Positions 11,349 through 25,454 are shown, numbered from the stretch's first letter. The stretch is DNA of 64,000 nt from Phocoena phocoena (GCF_963924675.1 NC_089223.1:13280881-13344880); one strand, 5' to 3'. Notes: a model not told the origin generated them from the letters alone. Made by a program: numbers and translations.

Positions 11349-14300
11349 ATGGTCATAGGAACATACATATCGATAATTAGCTTAAACGTGAATGGATTAA
11401 ATGCTCCAACCAAAAGACACAGGCTTGCTGAATGGATACAAAAACAAGATCCATATATATGCTGTCTACAAGAGACCGACTTCAGACCTAGGGACACATA
11501 CAGACTGAAAGTGAGGGGATGGAAAAGGATATTCCATGCAAATGGAAATCAAAAGAAAGCTGGAGCAGATATACTCATATCAGATAAAATAGACATTAAA
11601 ATAAAGAATGTTACAAGACACAAGGAAGGACACTACATAATGATCAAGAGATCAATCGAAGAAGATATAACAATTATAAATATATATGCACCCAACATAG
11701 GAGCACCTCAATACCTAAGATAACTGCTAACAGCTATAAAAGAGGAAATCGACAGTAACACAGTAATAGTGGGGGACTTTAACACCTCACTTACAACAAT
11801 GGACAGATCATCCAAAATGAAAATAAATAAGGAAATAGAAACTTTAAATGACACAATAGACCAGATAGATTTAATTGATATTTATAGGACATTCCATCCA
11901 AGAACAGCAGATTACACTTTCTTCTCAAGTGCGCACAGAACATTCTCCAGGATAGATCACATCTTGGGTCACAAATCAAGCCTCAGTAAATTTAGGAAAA
12001 TTGAAATCATATCAAGCATCTTTTCTGACCACAACGCTATGAGATTAGAAATGAATTACAGGGAAAAAAGCGTAAAAAACACAAACACATGGAGGCTAAA
12101 CAATACGTTCCTAAATAACCAAGAGATCACTGAAGAAATCAAAGAGGAAGTCAAAAAATACCTAGAGACAAATGACAATGAAAACACGACAATCCAAAAC
12201 CTGTGGGATGCAGCAAAAGCAGTTCTAGGAGAGAAATTTTTTGCTATACAAGCCTACCTCAATAAACAAGAGAAATCTCAAACAATCTAACCTTACACCT
12301 AAAGGAACTAGAGAAAGAAGAACAAACAAAACCCAAAGTTAGCAGAAGGAAAGAAATCATAAAGATCAGAGCAGAAATAAATGAAATAGAAACAAAGAAA
12401 ACAGTAGCAAAGATCAATAAAACTAAAAGCTGGTTCTTTGAGAAGATAAACAGAATTGATAAACCTTTAGCCAGACTCCTCAAGAAAAAGAAGGAGAGGA
12501 CTCAAATCAATAAAATTAGAAATGAAAAAGGAGAAATTAGAACAGACACCTCAGAAATACAAAGCACCCTAAGAGACTACTACAAGCAACTCTATGCTAA
12601 TAAAATGGACAACCTGGAAGAAATGGACAAATTCTTAGAAAGGTATAAGCTTCCAAGACTGAATCAGGAAGAAACAGAAAATATGAACAGACCAATCACA
12701 AGTAATGAAATTGAAACTGTGATTAAACATCTTCCAACAAACAAAAGTCCAGGACCAGATGGCTTCACAAGTGAATTCTATCAAATATTTAGAGAAGAGC
12801 TAACACCCATCCTTCTCAAACTCTTCCAGGGCTTCCCTGGTGGCGCAGTGGTTGGGAGTCTGCCTGCCGACGTAGGGGACACGGGTTTGTGCCCCGGTCT
12901 GGGAAGATCCCACATGCTGCAGAGCAGCTGGGCCCATGAGCCATGGCCGCTGAGCCTGTGCTTCCAGAGCTTGTGCTCCGCAACGGGAGAGGCCACAACA
13001 GTGAGAGGCCTGTGTACCGCCAAAAAAAAAAACTCTTCCAGGAAATTGCAGAGAAAGGAACACTCCCAAACTCATTTTATGAGGCCACCAACACCCTGAT
13101 ACCAAAACCAGACAAAGATACTACAAAAAAAGAAAATTACAGACCAATATCACTGATGAACATAGATGTAAAAATCCTCAACAAAATACTAGCAAACAGA
13201 ATCCAACAACACAATAATAGGATCATACACCATGATCCAGTGGGATTTATCCCAGGGATGCAAGGATTCTTCAATATATGCAAATCGTTCAATGTGATAC
13301 ACCATATTAACAAATTGAAGAATGAAAACCATATGATCATCTCAACAGATGCAGAACAAGATTTTCACAAAATTCAACACCCATTTATGATAAAAACTCT
13401 CCAGAAAGTGGGCATAGAGGGAACCTACCTCAACATAATAAAGGCCATATATGACAAACCCACAGCAAACATCATTCTCAATGGGGAAAAACTGAAAGCA
13501 TTTCCTCTAAGATCAAGAATGAGACTAGGATGTCCACTCTCACCACTATTATTCAACATAGTTTTGGAAGTCCTAGCCACAGCAATCAGAGAAGTAAAAG
13601 AAATAAAAGGAATACAGATTGGAAAAGAAGAAGTAAAACTGTCAGTTTGACGATGACATGATACTATACATAGAGAATCCTAAAAATGCCACCAGTAAAC
13701 TACTAGAGCTAATCAATGAATTTGGTAAAGTTACAGGATACAAAATTAATGCACAGTAATCTCTTTCATTCCTATACACTAATGATGAAAAGTCTGAAAG
13801 AGAAATTATGGAAACACTCCCATTTACTATTGCAACAAAAAGAATAAAATATCTAGGAATAAACCTACCGAGGGAGACAAAAGACCTGTATGCAGAAAAC
13901 TATAAGACACTGATGAAAGAAATTAAAGATGATACAAACAGGTGGAGAGATATACCATGTTCTTGGATTGGAATAATCAATACTGTGAAAATGACTCTAC
14001 TATCCAAAGCAATCTACAGATTCAGTGCAATCCCTATGAAATTACCAATGGCATTTTTTACATTTTAGAACAAATCATCTTAAAACTTGTATGGAGACAC
14101 AAAAGACCCTGAATACCCAAAGCAGTCTTGAGGGAAAAAAACGGAGCTGGAGGAATCAGACTCCCTGACTTCAGACTATACTACAAAGCTCTAGTAATCA
14201 AGACAATATGGTACTGTCACAAAAACAGAAACACAGATCAATGGAACAAGATAGAAAGCCCAGAGATAATCCCATTCACCTATGGTCAACTAATCTATGA

Positions 14301-15368
14301 CAAAGGAGGCAGGGATATACAATGGAGGAAAGACAAGTGTCTTCAATAAGTGGTGCTGGGAAAACTGGACAGCTACATGTAAAAGAATGAAATTAGAACA
14401 CTCCCTAACACCATACACAAAAGTAAACTCAAAATGGATTCAAGACCTAAATGTAAGACCGGACACTATAAAACTCTTCAAGGAGAACATAGGAAGAACA
14501 CTCTTTGACATAAATCACAGCAAGATCTTTTTTGATCCACCTCCTAGCGTAATGGAGATAAAACCAAAAATAAACAAATGGGACCTAACGAAACTTAAAA
14601 GCTTTTGCACAGCAAAGGAAACTATAAGCAAGACAAAAAGACAGCCCTCAGAATGGGAGAAAATATTTGCAAATGAATCATTGGACAGAGGATTAATCTC
14701 CAAAATATATAAACAGCTCATGCAGCTCAATATTAAAAAAACAAACAACCCAATGCAAAATGGGCAGAAGACCTAAATAGATATTTCTCCAAAGAAGACA
14801 TACAGATGGCCAAGAAGTACATGAAAAGTGTTCAACATCACTAATTCTTAGAGAAATGCAAATCAAAACTACAATGAGGTATCACCTCACACCAGTTAGA
14901 ATGGGCATCATCAGAAAATCTACAAACAACAAATGCTGGAGAGGGTGTGGAGAAAAGGGCACCCTCTTGCACTGTTGGTGGGAATGTAAATTGATACAGC
15001 CACTATGGAGAACAGTATGGATGTTCCTTAAAAAACTAAAAATAGAATTACCATATGATCCAGCAATCCCACTACGGGGCATATACCCAGAGAAAACCAT
15101 AATTCAAAAAGACACATGCACCCCAGTGTTCATTGCAGCACTATTTATAATAGTCAGGTCATGGAAGCAAGCTAAATGCCCATTGCCAGGTGAGTGGATA
15201 AAGAAGGTGTGGTACATATATGCAATGGAATATTACTCAGCCATAAAAAGGAACAAAATCGAATCATTTGTTGAGATGTGGATGGATCTAGAGACTGTCA
15301 TACAGAGTGAAGTAAGTCAGAAAGAGAAAAACAAATATCATATATTAACGCATGTGTGTGGAACCTAG
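11349..15368 (+). pseudogene. L1 ORF2 remnant (endonuclease and reverse transcriptase)
   Basis: The frame opens as MVIGTYISIISLNVNGLN, the start of the apurinic-type endonuclease; DHILGHKSSLSKF near 11955-12000 marks its later part. The reverse-transcriptase region is recognised from [15 protein letters not shown] (12740-12785) and [11 protein letters not shown] (13245). The frame is broken by a stop at 11721-11723, by further stops and shifts, by a SINE at 12830-13029, and by a frameshift directly at the aspartate-pair region (about 13645-13660). The C-terminal zinc-knuckle-like region ([20 protein letters not shown]) is at 14925-14990. Non-functional. Confidence 0.9.
12830..13029 (+). mobile_element. 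CHR-type SINE nested in L1 ORF2
   Basis: tRNA-derived SINE of the cetacean/hippo CHR type, starting ggcttccctggtggcgcagt and ending with an A-run after 'gcctgtgtaccgcc'. Flanked by the perfect duplication aaactcttccag (12818-12829 and 13030-13041). It interrupts ORF2, so it inserted after the L1. Confidence 0.93.
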
Positions 15369-15539
15369 AAAAATGGTGCAGATGAACTGGTTTGCAGGGC
15401 AGAAGTTGAGACACAGATGTAGAGAACAAACGTATGGACACCAAGGGGGGAAAACTGCAGTGGGGTGGGGATGGTGGTGTGCTGTATTGGGTGATTGGGA
15501 TTGACATGTATTCACTGATGTGTATAAAACTGATGACTA

Positions 15540-15760
15540 GGGCTTCCCTGGTGGCGCAGTGGTTGAGAGTCCGCCTGCCGCTGCAGGGAATACGGGTTCA
15601 TGTCCCGTTCCGGGGAGATCCCACATGCTGGTGGAGCGGCTGGGCCCGTGAGCCATGGTGGCTGAGCCTGCGCGTCTGGAGCCTATGCTCCTCAATGGGA
15701 GAGGCCACAACAGTGAGAGGCCTGCGTACCACAAAAAAACAAAACAAAACAAAACAAAAC
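15540..15760 (+). mobile_element. CHR-type SINE nested in L1 3'UTR
   Basis: Same family as the SINE at 12830, with an (AAAAC)n tail. Flanked by near-identical duplications of the L1 3'UTR, actgatgacta (15529-15539) and cctgacgacta (15760-15770). It separates the L1 3'UTR from its final 'ataagaacctgcagtat' segment. Confidence 0.9.
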
Positions 15761-15923
15761 CTGACGACTAATAAGAACCTGCAGTATAGAAAAACAAACA
15801 AACAAGCAAAACAACTAATACTAAACTTTCTTTGGGTTATTTATATGGAAATATGTTAATATAAATGTTTCAGATATTACACGAAATTTCTAAAAATCTT
15901 AAGAAATAAAAAAGAAACAGCTG

Positions 15924-18900
15924 CCATATTATTAGTTAGATATTAATACTGAAAGCTAATAGTGATATGTGGCCTACCAGTATAGAGAATTATGGGATGC
16001 CATAGAAAATTTCATTTAAAAATAAGTCTTTTAAAAGCATATATACCTAAAATATATCATTGTGCCAAGCACCATACAATTTATTTTAAGTTAAAGTGTG
16101 ATTTTCTTGAGCTCACTATTTTCTCAGTTTCTATTTTCTATAGTACAATATTTAGCTAATAGGCAGTTTCAAATTTTTTATGCTTGTATAGGTTTATATA
16201 AATATATAAAGCAGCATTTTAGTTTAGCAAAAAGATGCCTAAAATTATCATGATCAAAACATACTTTTAATAGTCTTTCTTTTCTCTCATTCAAGGAATG
16301 GTGGGTTCTGATTTTTCACATATTATGATTAAGAATTATAATGTATGATGTGCTTTCCCAGTTTTCAAAGACTTAAAATATAATCCTCAAGGGAGGAGTG
16401 ACTGCCTCTCCCTTTAGTTGGAAAACAGTACAAACTCCAGTCACAAGTTACATTACCCAAAACTGAAGCAGTTATAGGAAAAAACTATCCTCTTCTAGGC
16501 TGTCCACTGGCACAAATCGCACTAAGGCGATTTGCAGCTGAAGGCCATCGGTACAGATGTTAAGTTGCTTCTTGAACAGAATCTTATCGCCTTTGTACAT
16601 TCATTGAAAGTTTAGAAAGCAGAACCTACGTAAGTGCTTCCAAACACTCTTTTTACAGCAAGGTTTTAAACATTTTAGCTTGTTCGCAGATATTCACAGG
16701 ATCCACATAAAATAGATGAATGAAGAAACACAGTTTGCTGACCTGCCATGTCTTCCTTATTGCTGTTTCACAAATATACTGGACTCGTGTTGCCTATCCT
16801 TATTAGGACACATGTCATTTGAGTAAATTACCTAAAGCTCTCCTCTGTAAGCTATGCAGAGAAATCAGGAATCATTCCCTAGGCTTATATTCTCACATAT
16901 CTTCATGAGGTAGGAATTAACAATCAGATTTGCCCCCCAACACAGAATACCAAGGCTTTCACAGCATAGTCTAATCTTAAAAAGTAAAAATAAAACATTT
17001 ACAGCTAGATAGAATCACTTAGCCTATATTATCATATGCATTCCTGCAAAGTATTTCACCAACCTGGAAAAAAGACCACAGGTTCAAAAAAATGGGTATA
17101 TAACCAAACAATAATTATTGTCTGTTGCAAAATATGGTATTTGTAATTTATCTCCTTTCATTTTCTACTGTTGGATTACACTGTCCTAGGCTAATACTGG
17201 TTTGGTAACTATAATGTAAAGGTCGCCATCTATTGAACATAAGTAATTACTACACTTGCGTTTCTTGTGGGAAAAGTACTTATAAAATGATTGAAGCGAG
17301 AAACATAGTTCCTATCTACTCTGTATTTTCACACACAAATTGTTTAATTCTCTGTTTAATTATGGAATTACTTGGGTACTTTTACCAAATTAAACTGGGA
17401 AGACTAGCATTTATGAAGTTTTTTTCATAAAAATCCATATTCATAATAAGCAAAAATTGACTTTCATAGTCCAGAATATGCACTAAGTTCTTTAGAAGTT
17501 TCATCAGGCCAGCAGTGCTTCTCTTATGATGCTGTTTGAATAAATTCTTTTCTCTTCACCTTTAGAGAGGTACATTTAACAACAAAATTACTTTATTGAA
17601 TTAAACCAGAAAAAAAGGAACTTATTTTCTTAACTAATACTCAATATTGAAGATACCTCCTGCAGCTTACTTTTTTAATTCAAAAGAAATTACAGCTTAA
17701 AAGGATTAATTAGGGGTAATGATAATAGACAGTCTTCCCCATGGTGGAAGGCTTAATTTTCTATCTTTTCCCACTATTCAGTTTTACGTATTTCAGTCAT
17801 GTTGAAAATTTCAGAAGCCCAAGTTTTTCTACCTTTATGTGAAGGTGTGTTTATTATGATGGTATGATTTTATAAAAGAAAATTGAAATAGTATATTACA
17901 TAGTGTAGCATAAAGCATATGACAGGTATGGACATCTAGACGTCCTAATTTTCTTCTTAGTCAAATTAAAGAACTCTATTTTCAAATTACATTAATCTTA
18001 AAAGCGGTCTCAATTGTCCATGTTTTCTCTTTTGTATTTCTCTGTCTATTAACAGTTGTACATTGAGTGCTGCTTCTTTGTCCACCTTAGATATAGGCAT
18101 TCATCTCCCAGGTTCACCTAATCAATTACTTCTGAAGAGTCTGTATTCATTTCTTTGAACAGAAGAATATGTTAAAGCTAGGATAACTCCTCATCAATTT
18201 TTGAGTTAGTGGTACCTATGTATTTTATCTTTTCACATACTTTATGTATCCCAATATGCTCATAAATATCCTCGTAATTCGTGGATAGGAAAAATATTTG
18301 AGGATAAATTTCTGAAAGATTCTAATGCCTTCAGGCAGTTGTATATCACTGTTTAGATAATGGGTGAACATGAGGTTTTAATACAAAGAAGTGAAACTTT
18401 TAAACAAACTTGGTGTACTCAAACTTATCCTTTGCTTACAGCAATGGAATCAAATATCTCTTGTTAAAATCAGCAAATCTGTTAGCAGTGATACTAGCAG
18501 GGATATTGAAGCAGTACCACATGCATGTTAAGAAAATATACATACACATAACAGTCATTTAAGTGTAAAAGATAAAAACAACCAGGCAACGTTAATTAAA
18601 GAGATAAAAAAAAGTTTAAAAAAAAAAGGTATGTCACGGATTATTAAAATAATAAATGCTGGTTGTTGAAAGATCTTAACAAGCAAACAAAAGTCACTCA
18701 AACCCAGAGATAAATACTGAAGAAGTTTAGGTTTATTTACCTTCTGGAGGAAATTGAAGCCCCAGGTAGAAAGTTGTTCTTAATGAGCTCCCTGGAGTCT
18801 CTTTTTCTTAATGATTTATAGCGTAAGTATTTAGAGAACTTACAGATGAGATTTGCGAAGTAACACAATTTTTCTTTTTTTAAGTCTGGAGAATGGGTAA

Positions 18901-21900
18901 GTAGAAGACTGGGAACAGGAAATATAGTGCTGATTTTCAAAAAGAAAAAAGGTCAGCTTCTAAACTATAAACTAGTTTGAGCTTGAGGTCACCTGAAAAA
19001 AAGTCTAGAAGGCATTCTTAAAAGCCAGCTAGTGAGCACTGAGAAAAGGAGGGCAGGATTGCCAAGACCGAGAATTAAGTTCTCAAGAAACAAATCACCC
19101 AACTAACACATTTTGGATAGATTGGAGGAAATGTTAATTTTAACAGATTATCAAAGAAAAACTTTTCAGATCCCATTTAATTTAATAATAAAATGAGGCT
19201 AATGATTATCAAGTTTTTAGATTCATAACAGATTGAAGGAGTTTAACCAAAGGCTGTTGTTTAAAGATGAATCAGCGCCTTGGATGAGGACCTCTACGGC
19301 TTGCTGCCTAAATTTGTGGGTGACATGAAGCAGGGAGGTATATCATTCATGTTTCATAACCAGATCCTCCTTCAAAAATATATTGGGCATGTAGGAAAAT
19401 GGACCAAATCTAGTTTTAAAAAACACGAAAGAAATTTCATATGGTTATGTGCAGTTTGGATCACATCATTTGCTCTTCTGGGACATATGCAGGGGTGGGG
19501 TTGGGATAAGGTTACCAAAAACTAATACTTGAAAAACTAGGGGTTTTAGAAGAAAATGAACCCAATATGAGTTTGTCATGTCATATGGCCTCTAAAATTA
19601 TAAGGCAAGTCATACTTCTGTTCTGTGCTAGTAAACGCTCATGTGGCATATGTGTTTAATCTGTGGCATTCATCTCTGACAATTATATAGATAATCCCAA
19701 GAAAATCAACTGGAACATCATGGGACATTTAAGCTGTCTTTGGGTCAGAGGCAGTTATATGAGGGCCTGTTTTTCGCTGATAATATGAGCTAGTTCCTTG
19801 ACCTGAATCCACAGCTGTGTCTCCTTCCACAAACATTCTCCCTCAGTCTCAGGCCTCATAGATGGCAGTGGAGAGTGACAGGCAATTGAGTGAAGAAGTA
19901 GTCAGGGGGCAGGTCACGTACTGCCTTGTAGGTCATGTTAAGGGGTTTAGATTCTTACCTCAGTTAAATAGGAAGCCAGATATAGGATTTTAATCATGGA
20001 AGTAACATCTGAGGTATGGTTTTAAAAGATCACTCTGAATACTATGGAAACTTGATTTTAAGGGAGAAATAATGAAAGCAGGAGGCTAGTTCTGTGTATT
20101 TTCTTATTTCAGGCAAGAGTTGGTAGTGGCTTAGGCCATGAAGTTCCTAATAGAGATGCAGAGAATTGGATGGGTTTATATTTTAGAGGAAGAACTAACA
20201 GGAGTGTAGGAATCGTGGGTGGGGGAGATTGGTGATGGATAATGGAAAATTGCTGAGTCAGTGCGTTTGGTAAGAATTAATTCAGTTGGTAAGAGTCAGT
20301 GAAATTGATGAGTCACGTCAGTACAGTAAAAAAGCTAAGGACATCAAGAGGTAGAGGAGTGAGTGAGTTAGGAAAAAAGGGGCTTAAAATCCAGATTTTA
20401 GACATGTTATACTTGTTGATGAAAAAGCAAAGGTTTTGAATGTTGGAGTGCATGGCCAGGGTATTCCAGGCCTAAAACTTAACTGTAGAGGGATTATCCT
20501 TGAAGTGAAGAAGTCATAGAATTTAGCAGTCTGGTCATTCAGTGATTCAGCATGAGAACATTGAAGTCATCAAGAAAGATTGTTGGACTGGGGTAAAGAG
20601 GAAGACAGTGAGCCGGGGGCTCAAGCAAACGGTGGGCGAGGTCGAGACAAGACAGTGACTGGGTGCAGAGTCAGTGGTGTCGTCTGGTGACACAGGCCTC
20701 CAAGGACTTGGCATTGTGCAGGATCAAAGATGATTGAGGGTGTCAGAAACAGTAATGAGAAGGACATCTATCTCCAGGTTTATAAACACATGCAGTGTGA
20801 GAGAAAAGGGACTTCTGTTTGAAGGGACTACAAGGAAGGTACAGAGTGGTGTAGAGGGTTTGTGAGGGCTGAGAGGGATGGAAAATAGACCAGATTAGGA
20901 GATACACAAAACAGTAAGGAAATAAGAGTTCAGGAGGTGATGGACGACTCAAGGGGTCTGTACTTCTGGTTGTGGCAGGTAGACAGGGATGGAAAGTATG
21001 ATGGGACTGATCCTCGTGGTCTGTTAGAGGGAAGTGGACACTAGACTGTAAGCTTCATGAGAGGAGCTTCAGGTGGGCAATATGTCTGGGTAAAGTGGGA
21101 CTTCAGATATTTTGTTGTTGAACGAATGAGTGGACGCAATGAGTGATTGAATGGGAGAGCTCAGCACGTGTGATCCAGAATATTTAGCCAGAAAACATGT
21201 GGCCCTTGGCTTTTGTTGTCTAATGTTGGAAGGACATTCTTGCTGGGCATGGGGTGCTGTGGCAGCTTTCTCAAGACACGTGGCTTCCCCAAGGACTCAC
21301 AATGGTGGCTGTTGAACACTAGGCATTCAGACAGATTTATTTATATTTTCAAATAGGTAACAGATTGACTCAACACTGTTGAATAATACATCCTTTTAAT
21401 CTGAATTTGGAAAAATACTTTTATCATATATCAATTCTTTTTGTAATGTTAAGATTACATTACTACTAGAAAATGGCAGATTTTTGCCCCATAGAAGAAG
21501 CTATTCCTAACTAGTAGAAATCACTGAGATCACTAATAGGAATGATCCAGTGATGACACTGATGATGCACAGTGAGAGGGGCTAAGGTTAGTGGTAAGGA
21601 CGCTGCTGTTACTGAGGGACTCATACTTTTATCAGGGGATTGTTACAAGTGATTTTTAAGTTGGTGTTACACCTTAAAATCTTTATAGTATATTGGTATT
21701 TTTTATAGATATAGTATAAATATATGCTCATTCTTTACCTATCTTATCTTTAGACCCCATACTACATTTTCTCTGAAGAGATCAAGGAATAGTATAGTAT
21801 AGATAGTATAGTATAGATAGTATAGATAACTATAGATAGTATAGCTATAGATATAGTATAGATAACTAAAGAGTTCACATCATATTAAGACTGGACATTT

Positions 21901-23120
21901 AATAACATTTAATAACGTAAGATCCATTACGGGAAGGCAAGAGCAGAGAAATGCGTGAGTTTGAAAGGCAGAGTTTGAAAGGCGCTGAAGAAAATGGGAT
22001 ATAACGACAAAGAGCAAATTCTTTCCCCATAACAAGTAAGTTCCAGTTCCTTCAGGATCTCCCTTTAGGTTTCCCTCTTTTCTTTGCATCGGTAAATTAG
22101 AAAGCTCCAAGAGAAGTTTCTCTGAGCCAGTCCTTTTCTTTTGCTCTCACAAAAAATAAACCTCATTTTATTTAGTGAGGTGATATTATTTACTTCATAA
22201 TCTTCTTTTAACCTCTACACTTAGTCCCCTCGTCCCCTCCATGTGCAAATCAAGGAGGCGCCTACTTGCTGATTTTTATATTCTCTTCAAGATGCCATTT
22301 ATAATACCTGTAGAATTAGCAGGCTCAAATAACGTTTTTAGGCTGCTAAAGAAACAAAGGCTGTTGGAGTTAATTAGTAAATTTAGCTTGTGATTAAAAG
22401 CATCAGAAATTTCCCACTGAGGTTTAGTTTTTTTTAATTTTCCAAAGGGGAGATTGTAGTTACAAGTGAACGCACTCAACGTATTTATTGTCAGGAAGCC
22501 AGTGGAAGATACCCATTTTCCCTGACGGCAAGCAGTTTCCTTGGCTAAAATAAATAGCTTTGCTATACCAGTGAACCCCAAAAGCACAAAATACAGCCAC
22601 GATCCTGGTATATTCCACTTTCTGCTTAGCAGTATTATTCCGTGAATGTTTGCTTTGTGGAAGAGTGAAAATACCAACAACAACCTGTTGTCATTTTCCT
22701 CCTTTACCTGCTATAAAATGCATATTTTAAGATATCTGAATTTCTCTTATTGAAAACCTGCCATGTAGGGATGCAATAAGTCCCTTTCTTTGATTATTTT
22801 GTGACATTGATGTGGAAAGTGAGAAAGCCCTGAAGTTTGTAGCTGGAGACTTGAAGTTTTCATAGTGCAAAGGAAAGTTTCTGCATTCTTTCTCAAGCTT
22901 AGCCCTTGGGAAGAATTTATCTTTACATAGTTTGGATGTCATTCCATCAAAATATGGATGAGCCAAAGTAACATTTTGGAATTCTATTACTGATGCTGTG
23001 TTTTACCATCCTGCCACCAGGAATAGCCAATGAAATAGTGCTAGAAATAGGCAAGTGTAGAGATAGGGTCAGAGCACAGAAGACGGAGGAAGAGAAGGCG
23101 TTGTCAATTGGGTCCTCTGC
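15924..23120 (+). other. PDLIM5: PDLIM5 intron, no genes recognised
   Basis: AT-rich intron. A short perfect hairpin (caaatcgc/gcgatttg, 16513-16534) and a tandem repeat near 21.8 kb were seen. About 19880-20060 resembles the old repeat family also seen near 24.9 and 63.0 kb (phrases like 'gtactgccttgtaggtcatgtt' and 'aaagatcactctgaat'). The 81-codon frame at 19280-19525 matches no family I know. Confidence 0.6.
21790..21868 (+). repeat. Tandem AGTATAGTATAGAT repeat
   Basis: Imperfect short tandem repeat built of 'agtatagtatagat' and 'ctatagatagt' units; likely a polymorphic minisatellite-like tract. No coding potential. Confidence 0.85.
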
Positions 23121-23129
23121 TGAGACTAA

Positions 23130-23545
23130 GTGAAATGAGGAATGAACCCCAAAAGACGAAACAGTATGTTTCCACCTATGTGGGGTATCTACAGTGGTCA
23201 GATTCATAGAAACAGAAAGCAGAATGGTGGTTACCAGGAGCTGGGGGAAGGAGAGAAGGGGAGTTGTTATTTAATGGGTATAGAGTTTCAGATTTGCAGG
23301 ATGAAAAAGTTCTGGAGATCTGTTTCACAACAGTGACTATACTTAACACTACTGAACTGTACCTTTAAAAATGGTGAAGATGGTAAGTTTTTTTTAATTG
23401 AATTATAGTTGATTTACAGTGTTGTGTTCAAGTTTCAGGTGTACAACAAAGTGATTCAGTTGTACATATTCTTTTTCAGATTGTTTTTCGTTATAGCTAA
23501 GATGATAAATTTTATGTTGTGTTTTTTACCACAATAAAAAGAAAA
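23130..23545 (+). mobile_element. Old L1 3' end with a nested antisense L1 fragment
   Basis: The outer element reads like an old L1M 3'UTR in + orientation (gtggttaccaggagctgggg, then 'actgaactgtacctttaaaa', then a 3' A-rich end). At about 23392-23495 it is interrupted by a short reverse-oriented L1 3' tail (ttgaattatagttgatttac, then 'aggtgtacaacaaagtgatt'). The interruption is bounded by aagatggtaa and aagatgataa, a near-perfect target duplication. Confidence 0.7.
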
Positions 23546-24884
23546 TGAGGAATGCAAATTGTCAATTGAATTTAGCCCCAGAGAGGTCACTTGTGACCTC
23601 AGCAAGGATATGGCTTTCTAGGGGTTGGGAAGTGAGCCCCAGTGAGGCAGTGGAAGAGGGGCAGACAGGTGAGGAAATGGAGACTACGTGAGTAAATGGT
23701 TATTTCACAGAGTTTGAATGCTAAGGTGAGTGGGAAAATAGAAGGTGAAGGTACTTTTGTTGTTGTTGTTTTAAGAGCATTTTTGAATGGGGATGCTTTC
23801 CATAAAGCCTGCAGTGGGGAACTGGAAAAAGTGAGAGAAACAGAGATTGATTAATTGAGGCCCCTGAGAAAAAGGCAGGAGCTAGAGTCCACAGCATAAG
23901 GATGTTGCTCTTTGACAGTTGTCAGGACTGGTGGATAGAGAGTTCCTCACGCTGTTCCTGCAGGATGGTCAGGTTGGTAAGTTAATAAGGTGGGCAACCT
24001 CACGCCTGCTTTGCCTGGGCAGATAGCTAACGTGGGTCCCCGATTTCCCCACGGAAAAGCGTACAAAGAGTGTGGAGATTATGCCAAGAAAGGCACAACT
24101 GCAGAGAGAGATAATGCACAAATAGCTTTTTGTTCATTTTTCCTAAGAAAAGCAGGCCAAAAGGCTGCAAGCCCAACTCTCCAGATATATCTGGGAAGTC
24201 TTCATACCTCTCTCTGGTGAGAAATGGAAACTCAAGTAACAGACAAAGCAGAAAGTCTGGCTGCTGCAGAGGTGCTATTAATCAGAGCTTCTTCCAACCC
24301 TAAAAAGAATAAATATTAGGGAATGACAATGAGAATAGATATTGATGTCTGTTCCATATTAAATGAGGTAATTTTAGATTTTCTTAAGTCTAGTATTGGC
24401 TAAGCAAAGGAATAGATAATCAGTGTGTGTGTAACACATGGGAAACCTCCCAAGTGCATTTGTTTGGAAACTTGGAGATCTGGCTTTCAAAGGTATCTCA
24501 TGAATTATATGAACTTTATTCTCAAGTGGCATTCACTTTTCCAATCAACCTAGTTTGTGGAGGTGTTGGAAAACTCAACTTCTCCAATTGACTCTTTTTT
24601 CTTACCTGTCCTCATTATATATTAATATATAGGTATTGATAATTCTTTATAACTGTATTTTCTTTTTTCCAAGATACTGATACTTCTTTATATTTTCAAG
24701 GACATTTTAAAAGGTATTTTTGGAGTTCTAGTCACTTCTTTGAGGTTGATCTCATATCAATTCTTAAGCAGTAATACCTGTTTCACCTGAATTGGGAAGC
24801 AGTCTCTAGAAGGTACAAATATGTTCTGAGAAATACATGTGTATTGTGAGTGAGTCTGTATTTGAAAACAATAGATTTCTTTCA

Positions 24885-25440
24885 TGCATTTATTCAGCAA
24901 ATACTTGTTGTTTACTGTGTGGTAAGCACTTTGTTATACCAGTAAACATAACTGTCCCTGACCTCAGGGAGCTTCTACTCTAGCGAGGGAGTCCAGATTC
25001 AAACAAATAAACACACAAATTGTATAATTGTAATAATAACAAATTCTGTGAAGAAAAAGTACAGGGTAGTATGAAAGTATATGATGTGGGCAACCTTAAG
25101 GTGGGGAATCAGGGAAGCCTCCCTGAGGAGGTGATATTTAAACTGAGGCCAGAAGGATACTTAAGAATTAGCATAGTAAAGGTGTGGCAGAGAGGTGGGT
25201 ATAGAAAGTGAGAATAGACTCCGCAGAGGCCTTGAGGTGAGAAGAAGTTTGGCCTGTTTAAGAAGAGATGGAAGACCAGTTGGACTGGAGCAAGCCAAAG
25301 AGAAAGCTCCATAAAAAAGGCTGGCGAGTAGGGAGCCCAGGATCACAGCTGTCCTTAGAGCAGTGCTGGAAGTATCTAAGAACCAGACAGGATCAGATTT
25401 GTGTGTTAAAAGTTCACTCTGGTAGCTGTATGGAAACATT
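24885..25440 (+). repeat. Old interspersed repeat, family not named
   Basis: Begins 'tttattcagcaaatacttg', then 'ccctgacctcagggagcttc', then 'ggaagcctccctgaggaggtgat', ending near 'agttcactctggtagctgt'. The same order of phrases occurs at 62993-63690, so both are copies of one ancient mammalian repeat. I do not assign a family with certainty. Confidence 0.6.
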
Positions 25441-25454
25441 ATTCTCTGTGACAG

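Larger units (their letters stand above)
10122..15908 (+). mobile_element. L1 retrotransposon, sense, 5'-truncated, with target duplication
   Basis: A LINE-1 inserted in the same orientation as PDLIM5. The direct repeat aaaaagaaacagctg flanks it exactly (10107-10121 and 15909-15923), and the left junction reads gatt/aaaa, a normal L1 endonuclease target. It starts inside the 5'UTR (about 270 bp remain before ORF1), then ORF1, ORF2, and a 3'UTR. Both ORFs are broken by frameshifts and stops. Two younger SINEs sit inside (12830 and 15540). Downstream of the usual A-rich end (about 15785-15825) there are about 85 extra bases before the second repeat, ending in aataaaaaa (see findings). Confidence 0.9.

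Noticed and set aside
12830..13029. tRNA gene candidates at SINE heads
   Set aside because: The SINEs derive from a tRNA and keep box-like motifs, but they do not fold into an intact cloverleaf and carry SINE tails and target duplications.
19280..19525. 81-codon frame starting MDEDLYGLLPKF
   Set aside because: No recognised family, no splice sites or promoter context seen. Might be a relic of an old repeat, but I cannot support a gene.
22276..22683. 135-codon minus-strand frame
   Set aside because: AT-rich, no recognised motif, no exon-like boundaries; length is possible by chance in 64 kb of six frames.
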